64,000 nt of DNA, from the NCBI GenBank assembly GCA_023055505.1, contig JALIRH010000001.1:119627964-119691963 (forward strand), written 5' to 3'. A program made the position numbers and the translations under genes. The notes beneath the pieces are model-generated. The model saw nothing but the letters and a program-made list of their open reading frames with translations, had not been told where the DNA came from and did not search any database. Shown piece after piece: positions 13,611 through 22,950 of this stretch (position 1 is the stretch's first letter; each line of letters begins with the position of its first letter). This DNA comes from Callipepla californica brunnescens. Lineage: Eukaryota; Chordata; Aves; Galliformes; Odontophoridae.

Positions 13611-14220
13611 AAGAATCATAGAATTCTTAGAGGCAGTTAGGGACTTTCAAAGGTCATCTAGTCCAACTCCCCTGCAATGAGCTGGTATGTTTGCAGCTAG
13701 ATCAGGTTTCTCAGAGCTTGACCCAGCCTTGCCTTCAAAGTCTTCAGGTACAAGTCATCGACAACATCTCCCTTGGATCATTTTTGTGGCCCTCTTTTGG
13801 ACATACTACAATAGAGTCATGTCTCTCCTGTACTGAGGACTCCTCATCTTTATGCAGTACTCCAGGTGAGGCCTTACCAGCACAGAGTAGAGCAGAAGGA
13901 TCTCCTCCATCAGCCTGATGGCCATGCCTCTTTTGATGCAGACCAGCATACAATGGGCTTTCTGGGCTGGGGGCACAGTGCTGATTCCTGCCCAGCTTCC
14001 CATCCACCAGTGCCCCAATGCTTTTTTTTTTTTTGAAGGGCTATGTCTCCAGCTTGTTTTGGGAGCAGATGTTACCTTGACCCAAGTGCAAAACCTTGCA
14101 CTTGGATTTGTTGGATTTCATGAAGTTCACTGGGTTTCACTGCTCCAACCTGTCTAGGTCCTTCTGGGTGGTAACCTGTCCCTCTGGTGTGATGACTGCA
14201 CACCACGTCTTGGTGTCATC
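13607..14220 (-). mobile_element. CR1 LINE fragment inserted in the hAT transposase
   Basis: The plus strand begins with the CR1 terminal repeat (AAGAATCATAGAATTC) and the AGGTCATCTAGTCCAACTCC block, so the element lies on the minus strand. Minus-strand translation matches the C-terminal part of CR1 ORF2 reverse transcriptase: LLYSVLVRPHLEYC, then PQYRRDM. At the distal end it gives DDTKTW...TPEG...DLDRLEQ. Between the 3'-end piece (to about 13745) and the reverse-transcriptase piece the normal intervening sequence is missing, so there is an internal deletion of perhaps 200 bp. A run of about 12 T at 14022-14033 (A on the coding strand) is an expansion inside the frame. It is 5' truncated at 14220, broken by stops, and flanked by the 7-bp duplication ATTATGA. 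Confidence 0.93.
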
Positions 14221-14227
14221 ATTATGA
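14221..14227. repeat. Right copy of CR1 target-site duplication (ATTATGA)
   Basis: Partner of 13600-13606. It marks the 5' truncation point of the inserted CR1 and shows that this CR1 ended here, separate from the longer CR1 at 16.7-18.3 kb. Confidence 0.7.
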
Positions 14228-14350
14228 AATGAAATGTAGTCATTTATGCAGTCAAAAGGCAAATTTGAAGATACCAGAAAATGCCAAAACTTTAAGATGA
14301 AAATTGGCTCCCAAATTTAACATTTTTGGTGAATTTGAACACTTATTTAA
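14221..14350 (+). mobile_element. Probable continuation of the hAT transposase after the CR1
   Basis: If the CR1 and one ATTATGA copy are disregarded, the reading frame of the hAT remnant continues with residues resembling the segment after the EVRWL block, then KLAPKFNIFGEFEHL, which resembles the family's KLAFLADI...HLNEL segment. The match is short and weak, so the limit is uncertain. The C-terminal hAT dimerisation region was not recognised further on. Confidence 0.45.
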
Positions 14351-14999
14351 ATTATTTAAACCTGCACCTTCAAAGTGAAAATTTTAATTTCTTCTGATCA
14401 GAAAATAAAGTTTTGACACAGTGAAACTGAATGGTTCAGTTAAACAAGAATTTATCCTTCAGTTTTAAGGCTGATCGTTTTAATCTACCAACATGAGATT
14501 CATAGTTGGTTTAAATTTCTGGCATTTAATTTCATTAGTTTCTATTAATGGGTAGTTTAATTTATAATGCTTACAATAAAATACAAATATAGAAGATGAG
14601 ATCTCTAATTCAATTAAATGAGGACCTTGATATTATGATTCTAAGGATGTAATAAACAGTAATGCAAACATTTAGTATTTATGTATACATATTTGAGGTT
14701 TCAACCTAAGCATGTGAATGCACAGTGCTTCATAAAGTACCCAGAGAGCAAAAATGAAGCCCTCAGAATCAGAAAAGTTACATTATATATAATCATGTAG
14801 TTATGACTATGTCATGTAGTGTAATTGATAGTGGTATTCAAAATTAATGGACTTTGTAGTTCAGTAGATTAATTCACACTGCACAAATCTTCCTGCCTGG
14901 AATTTCATCAGGAATCCAGAAGTAGATTTAATGTGAATGATGGAAGAAGGTTGTTTAGTCTCCTAGATGTACTCAAAGCTGAAGAAAATTTTGTGCTGT
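14351..14999. other. Unique AT-rich sequence, possibly decayed hAT 3' part
   Basis: No recognisable motif. By position it could hold the rest of the hAT element, but no dimerisation-domain residues or inverted terminal repeat were seen. Confidence 0.4.
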
Positions 15000-15412
15000 T
15001 TTCTTTTTTCTTTTTCTTTTTCTTTTTCTTTTTCTTTTTCTTTTTCTTTTTCTTTTTCTTTTTCTTTTTCTTTTTCTTTTTCTTTTTCTTTTTCTTTTTC
15101 TTTTTCTTTTTCTTTTTCTTTTTCTTTTTCTTTTTCTTTTTCTTTTTCTTTTTCTTTTTTTTTCTTTTTCTTTTTCTTCCTTCCTTCCTTCCTTCCTTCC
15201 TTCCTTCCTTCCTTCCTTCCTTCCTTCCTTCCTTCCTTCCTTCCTTCCTTCCTTCCTTCCTTCCTTCCTTCCTTCCTTCCTTCCTTCCTTCCTTCCTTCC
15301 TTCCTTCCTTCCTTCCTTCCTTCCTTCCTTCCTTCCTTCCTTCCTTCCTTCCTCTCTCTCTCTCTTTCTCTCTTTCTCTCTTTCTCTCTCTTCTCTCTTT
15401 CTTTTTCTTTTT
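15000..15412. repeat. Compound pyrimidine microsatellite (TTTTTC)n-(TTCC)n-(TC)n
   Basis: A 410-bp tract with essentially only pyrimidines on the plus strand. About 28 hexamers TTTTTC run from 15003 to about 15176 with one interruption (a long T run near 15156-15163). About 44 TTCC tetramers follow to about 15352, then imperfect TC/TTTC to 15412. The minus strand is (GGAA)n and (GAAAAA)n. Open frames of 153-172 codons across it are pure repeat and not genes. Such tracts are length-unstable and can adopt triplex structure. Confidence 0.98.
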
Positions 15413-16377
15413 AAATAGCCTTTCATAAATTAAATTTATTAGCAGTCAGATTTGCCTAGAATTCATCAGTGTGTCCTAAGAAAACATAAATATATGCTGG
15501 ATACAGTTCTGATGTTATTCTCATTAGTTCTCTGCAAATGAGTTCATTCATGTGTTCTGTGAAATGCAATCCAAATTGTTAGATGCTGCAGTTTTAAAAG
15601 TAATGTTCTTAAAAAATCTGATGATCTTGTTTATTTCTGTGCAATAGTTAGTTGTACCTTCCTTTAAAAAGGATTAGTCAACACTGGACTTGTATAAGTC
15701 AAATTCTGCTTTAAGAAAATCATATAAATTTGAATATAAATATTCATTAATATCTTTAATAATTCTGGCATTTTGTGTTTAAATGGTTATAAGAAAAAAA
15801 TTAGAACCCACCATCAGATTTCAAATAATGCCATGGAAATAAATGGAATTGTCAAAGAAGTAAAGAATTCTATAATAAATATTGTGGTATTTTTTCCTCC
15901 AGCTTTATTTTCTCATTTTATTATTAATTTCCTTTTTAAAATTTAAACATTTCCAGAAATAAGTGATTCTGAACATTATTTTTTTGAGGTAAAATAATGA
16001 ACATTTTATTCCAAATTATGTGGAATGTATATCTATTTTTAGTTGTCTCATTACTCAACATACTGAGGTCCCTGTATAGAGAGGTGATAGTCTTCTTCAT
16101 TACTGTCAAAACTGGTATCCATTTTAGCTTCCCACTCCTGCCCTGAAAATGGCCTTTTCTTCAGTACCCTGGAGCAAAGCCAGCTATACATGTTTCCTCT
16201 GTCAGCTAGGATTTTCCTTAGAGAGAGAGGATTCCCAGTAGTCTTACTAGCTCAGCATTAGGATAACAGATCAGTGAGAAGAAGCTGTGCTAAGAGCCAA
16301 AGATTTAAATCAAAATAGCCTGAACTGCATTATATTACACCAAATTCAAATCTACTTGCAAATTGTTTTCTCAGCTT
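15413..16377. other. Unique AT-rich sequence, no gene recognised
   Basis: Nothing recognised. A slightly GC-richer patch at 16075-16260 contains no open frame or known repeat motif that I can identify. Confidence 0.5.
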
Positions 16378-16457
16378 CATTTATTTATTTATTTATACAT
16401 TTTTCTTTCTATTTATTAATACATAAATCTTTCTATTTATTTATTTATTCATTTATT
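16378..16457. repeat. Imperfect (ATTT)n / (CTATTT)n simple repeat
   Basis: Repeated TTTA and CTATTTAT units with interruptions. The plus-strand frame that reads through it (16287-16577) has a Phe/Tyr/Ile-rich repeat segment and is not a gene. Confidence 0.85.
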
Positions 16458-16737
16458 ATTTTAAGTGAATTCGATAGAGTTGAATTATCCACATTAATAC
16501 TGACTGAGGGTTTCAGGATATTGTCTCACGATGATGCTATAGTCACAGTGGTCTGCATACATCTTGCAAAGGAGTAAATTACTGTGATGCAGTTCCTAGT
16601 TACTTTTCTGTCAATAAATATGTTAATTTTTCAAGAATATTTACTTGTTGCCTCTTTCTTCTGAGACTGAATTTCTGCATTCAATGTCCATTCATATACT
16701 CTAAGTTCTATATTAAATCAAGAAATCATAAACCAAC

Positions 16738-18255
16738 TTGCTTAGTCCTTATGTCATGAAGGCCATGCTGTGGAGAGTGATTTTCAGCTTAAACAACCTG
16801 TTATCCATCAAAGCACCACATACTTTTCTGCAATCTACTCCCCAGACAGATGGTGCTCGTGCTGTGCTTTCCCATGGAGTTCTTCTATCCCCAGGACTTT
16901 GCACAGCTCACATAGATTCTGGTATTACTGTCGTCCATTGTATTGCCCCCATTCTCCAGATTCTTCTGTTAACCACAGGGATCTTGGAGGCTTGAGAGAA
17001 AACTTAACAACATAGACTGAAATAGGAAAGTGGTGTGCCATGGCTGTCTGCTTTTCATCACTGCCACCAGCATCAATCCATCTTGAAAAAAGCATTTTGC
17101 TTGGCCTACCTTTTGCTGCTTATGTACTTACAGAAACCCTCCTTGTTGCCTTACACCTCTCACAGTAGACTGAATGCAAGCTGAGTTGTGGCTTTACAAA
17201 CACTATCATTCACCTGATGTCTCCATAGTCCCTTCACGCAGTCCATCTCTGCTTCTATCTTCTGTGAGCTTCCTTTGAGCCAAGACTCAATTTCCATGTT
17301 CATACATGTTTCTTTCAGCTAAATTTACTCAGCTCCCTGTATACTGGGATGCACTGTCTTTGCTCTTAGAGGAAGCTGCCCTTGAAGTTCATCAGTCAGT
17401 TTTCTAAACCCCTTGTACTTCAAAGCAGACTCCTGTTGCATCCCAACTAACAGATTTTCTTAAGTCCAGAGGACAACCCCTTTATTTTCCGACTTACCTT
17501 CTTCACTTCTCTCAGAGGTTTATAATCTATGATCTCAAGATCATTGCAGCCAGCTATCACATTACAGAATAGTATTCATTAGTATTACATCTATGAGTAA
17601 CAGGTACAGATCCCACTTAATTTACATACTACCTGCAGTCATTTTAGTTAAATCTATTCCATACAAGCTACCAGCATCTGAATCAAAATAATCTGGAAAT
17701 GTATGGGATTGCTTGTACCCTTTTGTGTTACCCTCCTAGCAAATACCCTCTGAACCAAAACCAATGATCAGGAGACTTGAAGAAAATTTCATCTATGTTC
17801 TCTTTCTGATGAAGGCAGTCTAGCAGATTCTTGATATAGTATACTTTTTTGCTACTGATCACTTCACTCTGATCCTGGACCTTGTCATACTTTACAGGTT
17901 TTTTTCCTCTCCTTTGGAGGATTTAATATGTGCTATCTATTCATATTCTGTCCACTGTTCTTTGTTCCTTATGCACATCCATCTATCGCCATACTCTGTT
18001 AATACATTCCTGTTTTACAAACAATGTCATATCATAGTTATGATATTATATTATCAACTCCTTCAGAACGTTTTCTTCTAAATTTAAAGTCCCTTAATTA
18101 CATGGATCACTTTTGTTCTCCTAATGAGATGTTAAAGCAGTCACATAATCCCTTTCAGTTTCCAAATGCTTGTTACAATCCTAGACCCTGGATTACATGG
18201 GCATACAAAGGAGCCGTATGTTGTTACAATCTGGGAAATGGATGAAGACCACCAG
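16738..18255 (-). mobile_element. Long, internally deleted CR1 LINE with endonuclease region
   Basis: Read on the minus strand from 18255 down, the order is that of CR1 ORF2. The N-terminal part of the AP-type endonuclease lies around 18090-18000, the loop corresponding to CYRPPDQE near 17800, and the conserved CSDHEMV motif at about 17529-17549, which here reads CNDLEII, so Ser and the catalytic His are both changed. The linker ending in KGFCKYISSK lies at about 17110-17150 (plus strand TTGCTGCTTATGTACTTACA). Below 17000 the sequence jumps to the C-terminal reverse-transcriptase region: CKVL at 16890-16900, then AEK and MDNRLF at 16775-16840. The roughly 900 bp of reverse-transcriptase core is missing. 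CR1 copies usually keep only the 3' few hundred bases, so retention of the endonuclease with loss of the core and the 3' terminus is uncommon. It is full of stops. Confidence 0.85.
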
Positions 18256-18327
18256 ATCATACCACATAACCCACATATAAGCATCTAGTCATGGGAAATA
18301 TAAAAACGAAAAGATCTGTTAATCATT

Positions 18328-18536
18328 AGGGGAGGTTAAGACTGGATATAAGGAAGAAGTTTTTTACAGAAAGGCGAGGTACTTCATAAGATTCCCCAGA
18401 GGAACAGTGGATCCCTTACCTCTGGAGACATTGAAGATTGAGCTGGAGTTGATCCTGTTCATTGGGGAGAAGATGGACTAGATGGCCTTTAAAGGTCCCC
18501 TCAAACACAAATGATTCTATGATTCGATAATTCTAT
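18328..18536 (+). mobile_element. CR1 LINE 3' end
   Basis: Plus-strand CR1 tail: GACTGGATATAAGGAAGAAG, then CCCCAGAGGAACAGTGG, GGACTAGATGGCCTTTAAAG, ending in the terminal repeat ATTCTATGATTCGATAATTC. Orientation is opposite to the adjacent CR1 at 16738-18255, so this is an independent insertion. No coding capacity remains. Confidence 0.93.
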
Positions 18537-18539
18537 CAG

Positions 18540-19700
18540 TGCCCCAAGCCATACAGTTTTTCTTCTGTACTGTTTTACATCCTAGTTCATTTTAGCTGAT
18601 AACAGTGAAATCTATGTGGAAGAAACTGAAATTATTCAGCTACATTTGTGTTCTGCGACTGGTATCTTTTCTAATGTTACCGTGTCCATGATATATAGAT
18701 CTATCACAACGTGTGTTACTGTGCTCTAAATTTTAAGACACTAAAAAATAAAAAAAGAAAGAAAAAAAAATAAAATACAAGCATTAGAATTCTCATGGGC
18801 TTGGCCATTAATATTTCAGCTTAGGTAAACAGGAACTTTGCCTAATTTATTAGTTCTCATTATATCTTCGTGGATAAGTTGAATTCTCCTCTGTTTCAGA
18901 AATTCCCCATCTGCTTGGAAAATATTTCTTCTCTGCAAATTAATCGAGCAGAAGAGATATATTTGGGTAATATTTTAGAAAAGTTACTTTGTTACCAATC
19001 AGATCATCCTGATTTTGACCCCTTTTGAAATTAACATTTGCTTCCCTTCTCGTGTTTCATACATTATTCATCTGGATTTTCACTATAGTTGCACTGTGTT
19101 TCTGGAGTGAGAGCATGTTGGATAGTCACTTTTAGGAGCAATGGAAACATAACATTTGTCAAGGTAGCATAGCGAACAATGAAACCTCATTATATGTTAC
19201 TTGGAGAGCTGAATGAAAAGTGATGCTACATCTAGGCAATTTTATACCTAAATTGTGGAAGGTGAAAAACAGGAAACAAAATTCCATTGCTTTGATATCA
19301 TTCTGGTTTGAGTAATTCTTTAAGAACTCTCATGTAAGTCAATCTTGATATTCTTTTTGATCTCTGCTAGAGTTACTGGGAATTTTACCAATGATTTCAC
19401 TGGGAACAGAAATAAACACCAAGTGAATTAAATTACTCATGTGTAAGAGTTTGCAGGATGGGATACTCCAGGGCAGAGGCTGTCAATTTTGTTTGCAATG
19501 CACAGCATTGAGGACATTCTTCCTAATATACAGAAACTTCAACATGGCATGCCATACCACCTTTTTACTGTTATCATCTCAAACTGTTAAGTCATTATTT
19601 CAGTAGGAAAAACAGTTAAATTCAAACAGTTCAGCTTGATTAAAGAACTGCTAGTTGGAAGTCATCATTCTAAATTTAAAAAAATTGCTGATACTGAATA
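18540..19700. other. Unique sequence, no gene recognised
   Basis: No coding region or known repeat recognised; an A-rich run lies at about 18743-18775. Confidence 0.55.
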
Positions 19701-19762
19701 TTTACACTGTGTTTTTGGGCAAATGGCTTTCTCTGTGCCTCTTTTTACTTTCACATTGTTTA
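19701..19762 (+). mobile_element. Possible MIR-like SINE remnant
   Basis: The stretch ACACTGTGTTTTTGGGCAAA, followed by CTTTCTCTGTGCCTC, follows the order of the MIR 3' half (TGTGACCTTGGGCAAGTCAC, then CTCTGTGCCTCAGTTTCC). The upstream tRNA-like part is not recognisable, so this is a short core remnant at best. Confidence 0.45.
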
Positions 19763-20249
19763 ACTACCTGGATGTATGGATTTCCTTTATGAATGAGAAT
19801 CTTTGATACTAGGTGAAGAAATATCTCTACTTAATAAACTTGGAGACAAACTGTTTTATCCATGTAATTAATTGTAACCTAAATATTTAGATTCCACAGG
19901 ATAACTTGTCTTCTCCCACCGTTTGATCTTGCACACTTTCATTAAGTTGACTTCTTTAATAGGAAAACCTTGTCAGAATGAAATGTTATACGTTTATTAA
20001 CAAAACAGGCAATACGTTTTATTTGTTCTTAAATTGTGAGCATCTTCAACATGGACTATAAAACCAGAAGTATCTTCAGTGTTCACTAGGATTACTTGTT
20101 ATCTTAAGCAAGTCCATCTTTCTCTAGAACTGAAGTTACTCCTGTGGGTGAGAGGGAACTCAGGCTTCCTAGCAGTATGATCTGGCTCCATCTAAAAATT
20201 TTATTAGAAAAGGTTTATGCAATAAAAGATGCTAAAAAAACTCCAAGAG
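19763..20249. other. Unique sequence, no gene recognised
   Basis: Nothing recognised on either strand. Confidence 0.5.
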
Positions 20250-20308
20250 ATAAGCTTAGGATGACAGTATAGAAACATAAGCTTAGGATGACAGTATAGA
20301 AACATAAG
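20250..20308. repeat. 27-bp tandem duplication, 2.2 copies
   Basis: Two exact 27-bp copies beginning ATAAGCTTAGGATGACAG lie head to tail at 20250-20276 and 20277-20303, with five bases of a third. The identity is perfect, so the duplication is recent. An unrecognised 110-codon minus-strand frame (20283-20615) starts beyond it and ends inside it. Confidence 0.95.
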
Positions 20309-20719
20309 TATAAGCTTTACTATGCTGACATACAGCCAGACTGTCATTCATTGTCAGAATTATAGGGTGTAACAGCATATCACATCTTTTCCTGTCAAAA
20401 TGTTCCCTCTGACAAAGGTCAGTGCCTTTGTGATATAAATCTGTTATCCTATTATTGTCATAAGTATCATGAGTAGAAAGAAGTAGAGACAAATGCTTGG
20501 AACACATAGAGTCAATGCAGCTTAATTCAGGAAAGGGCCACATTTCCCATTTCCCTTTGTCAGGCTGCCAGGAATAGGCATGAACGTTCCTTCTCACAAT
20601 CTGTTTGTGTTCCAATGAGTAATAGATTTTTACTGGCCTGGAAAATGACTATCCTATTACCACCGAAGTGCATTCATGAGATCAAGTGCCTTTTTGAATA
20701 GCTAAGTATGTTGTGCCCT

Positions 20720-20763
20720 TTAAATAGACCATACGGTCTATTTAAGGTTTCAGATGAAACCTT
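20720..20763. repeat. Two abutting perfect hairpins
   Basis: Arms TTAAATAGACC (20720-20730) and GGTCTATTTAA (20735-20745) are perfect complements around the 4-base loop ATAC. AAGGTTTC (20744-20751) and GAAACCTT (20756-20763) form a second hairpin around AGAT. The two share two bases, so only one can fully form at a time, or they sit stacked. Confidence 0.85.
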
Positions 20764-22933
20764 TAAAACTATGTCCAATCTGCTGGAAAATTAAAAATAT
20801 AGTAAACTCGGTGCTAAAATCAGGCATATTTATGAGCTACTCAAATGTATAACCACTTAAAATTGTTTGTTACTCAGTGGAATTTATCAATCGTTTTCTT
20901 CATGAAAGCCAACATCTCCAAAAAGTCATGCACTTTTGTAATAGATGGAAAATAAAGCAAAACAATACTATCTGGCATAAATTATGTCCAGTTGCTAACA
21001 GCAGTGCTTTGTTTCACATGTATCTGAGAAGATTCCAAACTATTATAGAAACCATGATGGTGACTTTCTTCCAGTTCCAAGGTGACATGTTGTATGGACA
21101 ACCTAAATCAATAAACACACCAGTATAAAGCTGAGGTAAATTCCCAGCTTTTCACAGCTTTTCTGGGTAGAACTAGCCTGTTTTTTGACATCAAGTGGAC
21201 AGGGCGAAAGTCAAAGACCTCAGCATTTGGGGAAAAAATCAGAAGAACATTATGATCATGCTTGTTGCATCCCAAATGGGATACCTAAACTGAATTCACA
21301 TATGCCATGTAAATTCTGAATTTACTTTGCCATTGTCATCACAATGCTATTGCCAAATTAGTACAAATCTTATGAAAATTAGGGTGAGCAAAAGGAGAAA
21401 ACTAGAATTTACTAGAATTTATCTTGTGTAACTTGTAAACTCTACTCTGAGTATGAAGCACCTGATTATTCAATCTGCAGCATTGGAGAATTGGATTGGG
21501 CTACTTTTCATCTCTATTAACTCTGTAATCTAAACTAAATTACTTTTTCTTTTTCTGCTGAAAATCAAACAAAAGCTTTGCACATTTCATATATAAAACA
21601 CCTGCTGATCCCTTGTTATGAGTGAATGGACCTCTGGGATTTACAATTCTAATAACAGGAATTTTAAAAAGCGGCAAACAGAAAAGGCATATTGTTTACT
21701 TGTTTGCTTGACAGCCTCGTATCTTTGCTTAGGAACTGAAAATGGAATAATACAGAAACTTGAAGACAAAACAAAAAAATTCAACACCCTTGAATAAAAT
21801 ATATAAAAAGTGGTCAATCCTTCATTTACTTCCTAAAAACCTGGATTTAGAGCTCCTGTCCCATCTAAAACTTTTTTAAAGACTCCATCCATTTCTGCTC
21901 TTGTCTCTTTCTGTAGCTAATACAACTGGAGAAACACTCTTGATGGAAGTCAAATATCTCCACAGCTTTCAGCAAACCTAATAGCTATAAATTTCCTTCC
22001 TCAAGATATTTTTTGGTTTCCAGTTTTAGTTTTAATCTCCCCTTGCCGATGTTCCCCTTAAATTCTGCTTCTCCATGGTATTGTTGGCAGAAGTCACTTT
22101 CTTCATTTTGCTTTAACACATTTACACTCTGTGACTGGGAAGCAAGAATTAGAAGCTTGCAAAAGCAGGAACTTGATATCTGCAGAGAAATCTTTTCACT
22201 GGAGTCTTCAGCACTGAAAGAAGGTTCTGCAGGGATATTTCTGAATTATGCAATCAAGTTAATGCTAAATGAGGTACAAAAGAGAAGGCAGGAATTCAGA
22301 TTTGTAACAAGGATATCTCTGTAGCGGGTAAACCTGAGAATCAAGATCCAGGTTGAACTTCATATCTGGCTGTTGGTTAAGTTTACAGGAAAAAAAAAAT
22401 CTAAATTCTTAAAATGAGTGATGTATCTTAGGTACATATTCTGTCTGCACTGACAGATGGGAAATAGGGAATGTCAACAGCTTCATCTTTTCATTACTTA
22501 TGAGATTATGTACTTTAACATCTTTATCGATTCTCTTAAAATTGCATGAAGAACACAAATATAATATCATTTTTTTAACATTTTGGCAGCTACAATTAGT
22601 AATTTTTTCTTTAGCCTTAAGACCATGAAATTTTTAGTTTTATTATTCTTATATCTTCAATAAATGCAGAAAAGAAAATAATGACAACCCCTGGAAATGA
22701 TGTTGTGAAGCTAAAAATAAACACCTACTAAAAATCCAGGGAGAGGATTCAGCTTATGTTTTGATATAGATTATTCTATTGCTCATATCATAAAAGATGA
22801 GATTAGAGAGTATTTCAATCATTATCACTTTCCCCTATCATTTATGATGCAATATATAGGTATCAGTCCTGGGACAAGAATATTAATATTAGCAGCAGAC
22901 ATGTCTAAACTTTCACCCATATTCAAGACTAAC
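20764..22933. other. Unique AT-rich sequence, no gene recognised
   Basis: Frames at 20877-21128 and 22013-22324 (83 and 103 codons) resemble nothing I know. A small tandem repeat of ACTAGAATTT is at 21401-21420. No other structure seen. Confidence 0.5.
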
Positions 22934-22950
22934 AAAAAAAAAAAAAAAAA
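22934..22950. repeat. Poly(A) run of 17
   Basis: Homopolymer A run. The upstream sequence does not look like a processed transcript, so a retrocopy is not supported. Confidence 0.9.

Noticed and set aside
14908..15428. Open frames of 153-172 codons on both strands
   Set aside because: They are translations of the TTTTTC/TTCC microsatellite (poly-Phe, Phe-Ser, Leu-Pro-Ser-Phe or Lys-rich repeats) and not genes.
18029..18046. 8-bp-arm palindrome ATATCATA-GT-TATGATAT
   Set aside because: It lies inside decayed CR1 endonuclease sequence and probably arose by AT-biased mutation.
13607..18255. A single full-length CR1 of about 4.6 kb spanning both minus-strand CR1 pieces
   Set aside because: The piece at 13607-14220 is closed by its own target duplication at 14221-14227, the intervening 2.5 kb has no CR1 reverse-transcriptase sequence, and both pieces carry the same C-terminal reverse-transcriptase region. 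They are separate insertions.
20283..20615. 110-codon minus-strand open frame
   Set aside because: No recognisable domain or codon bias, and it ends inside a recent tandem duplication. Its length is plausible by chance.
22844..22950. Processed pseudogene suggested by an A17 run
   Set aside because: The upstream sequence has no open frame or polyadenylation context resembling a transcript end, and no target duplication was seen.
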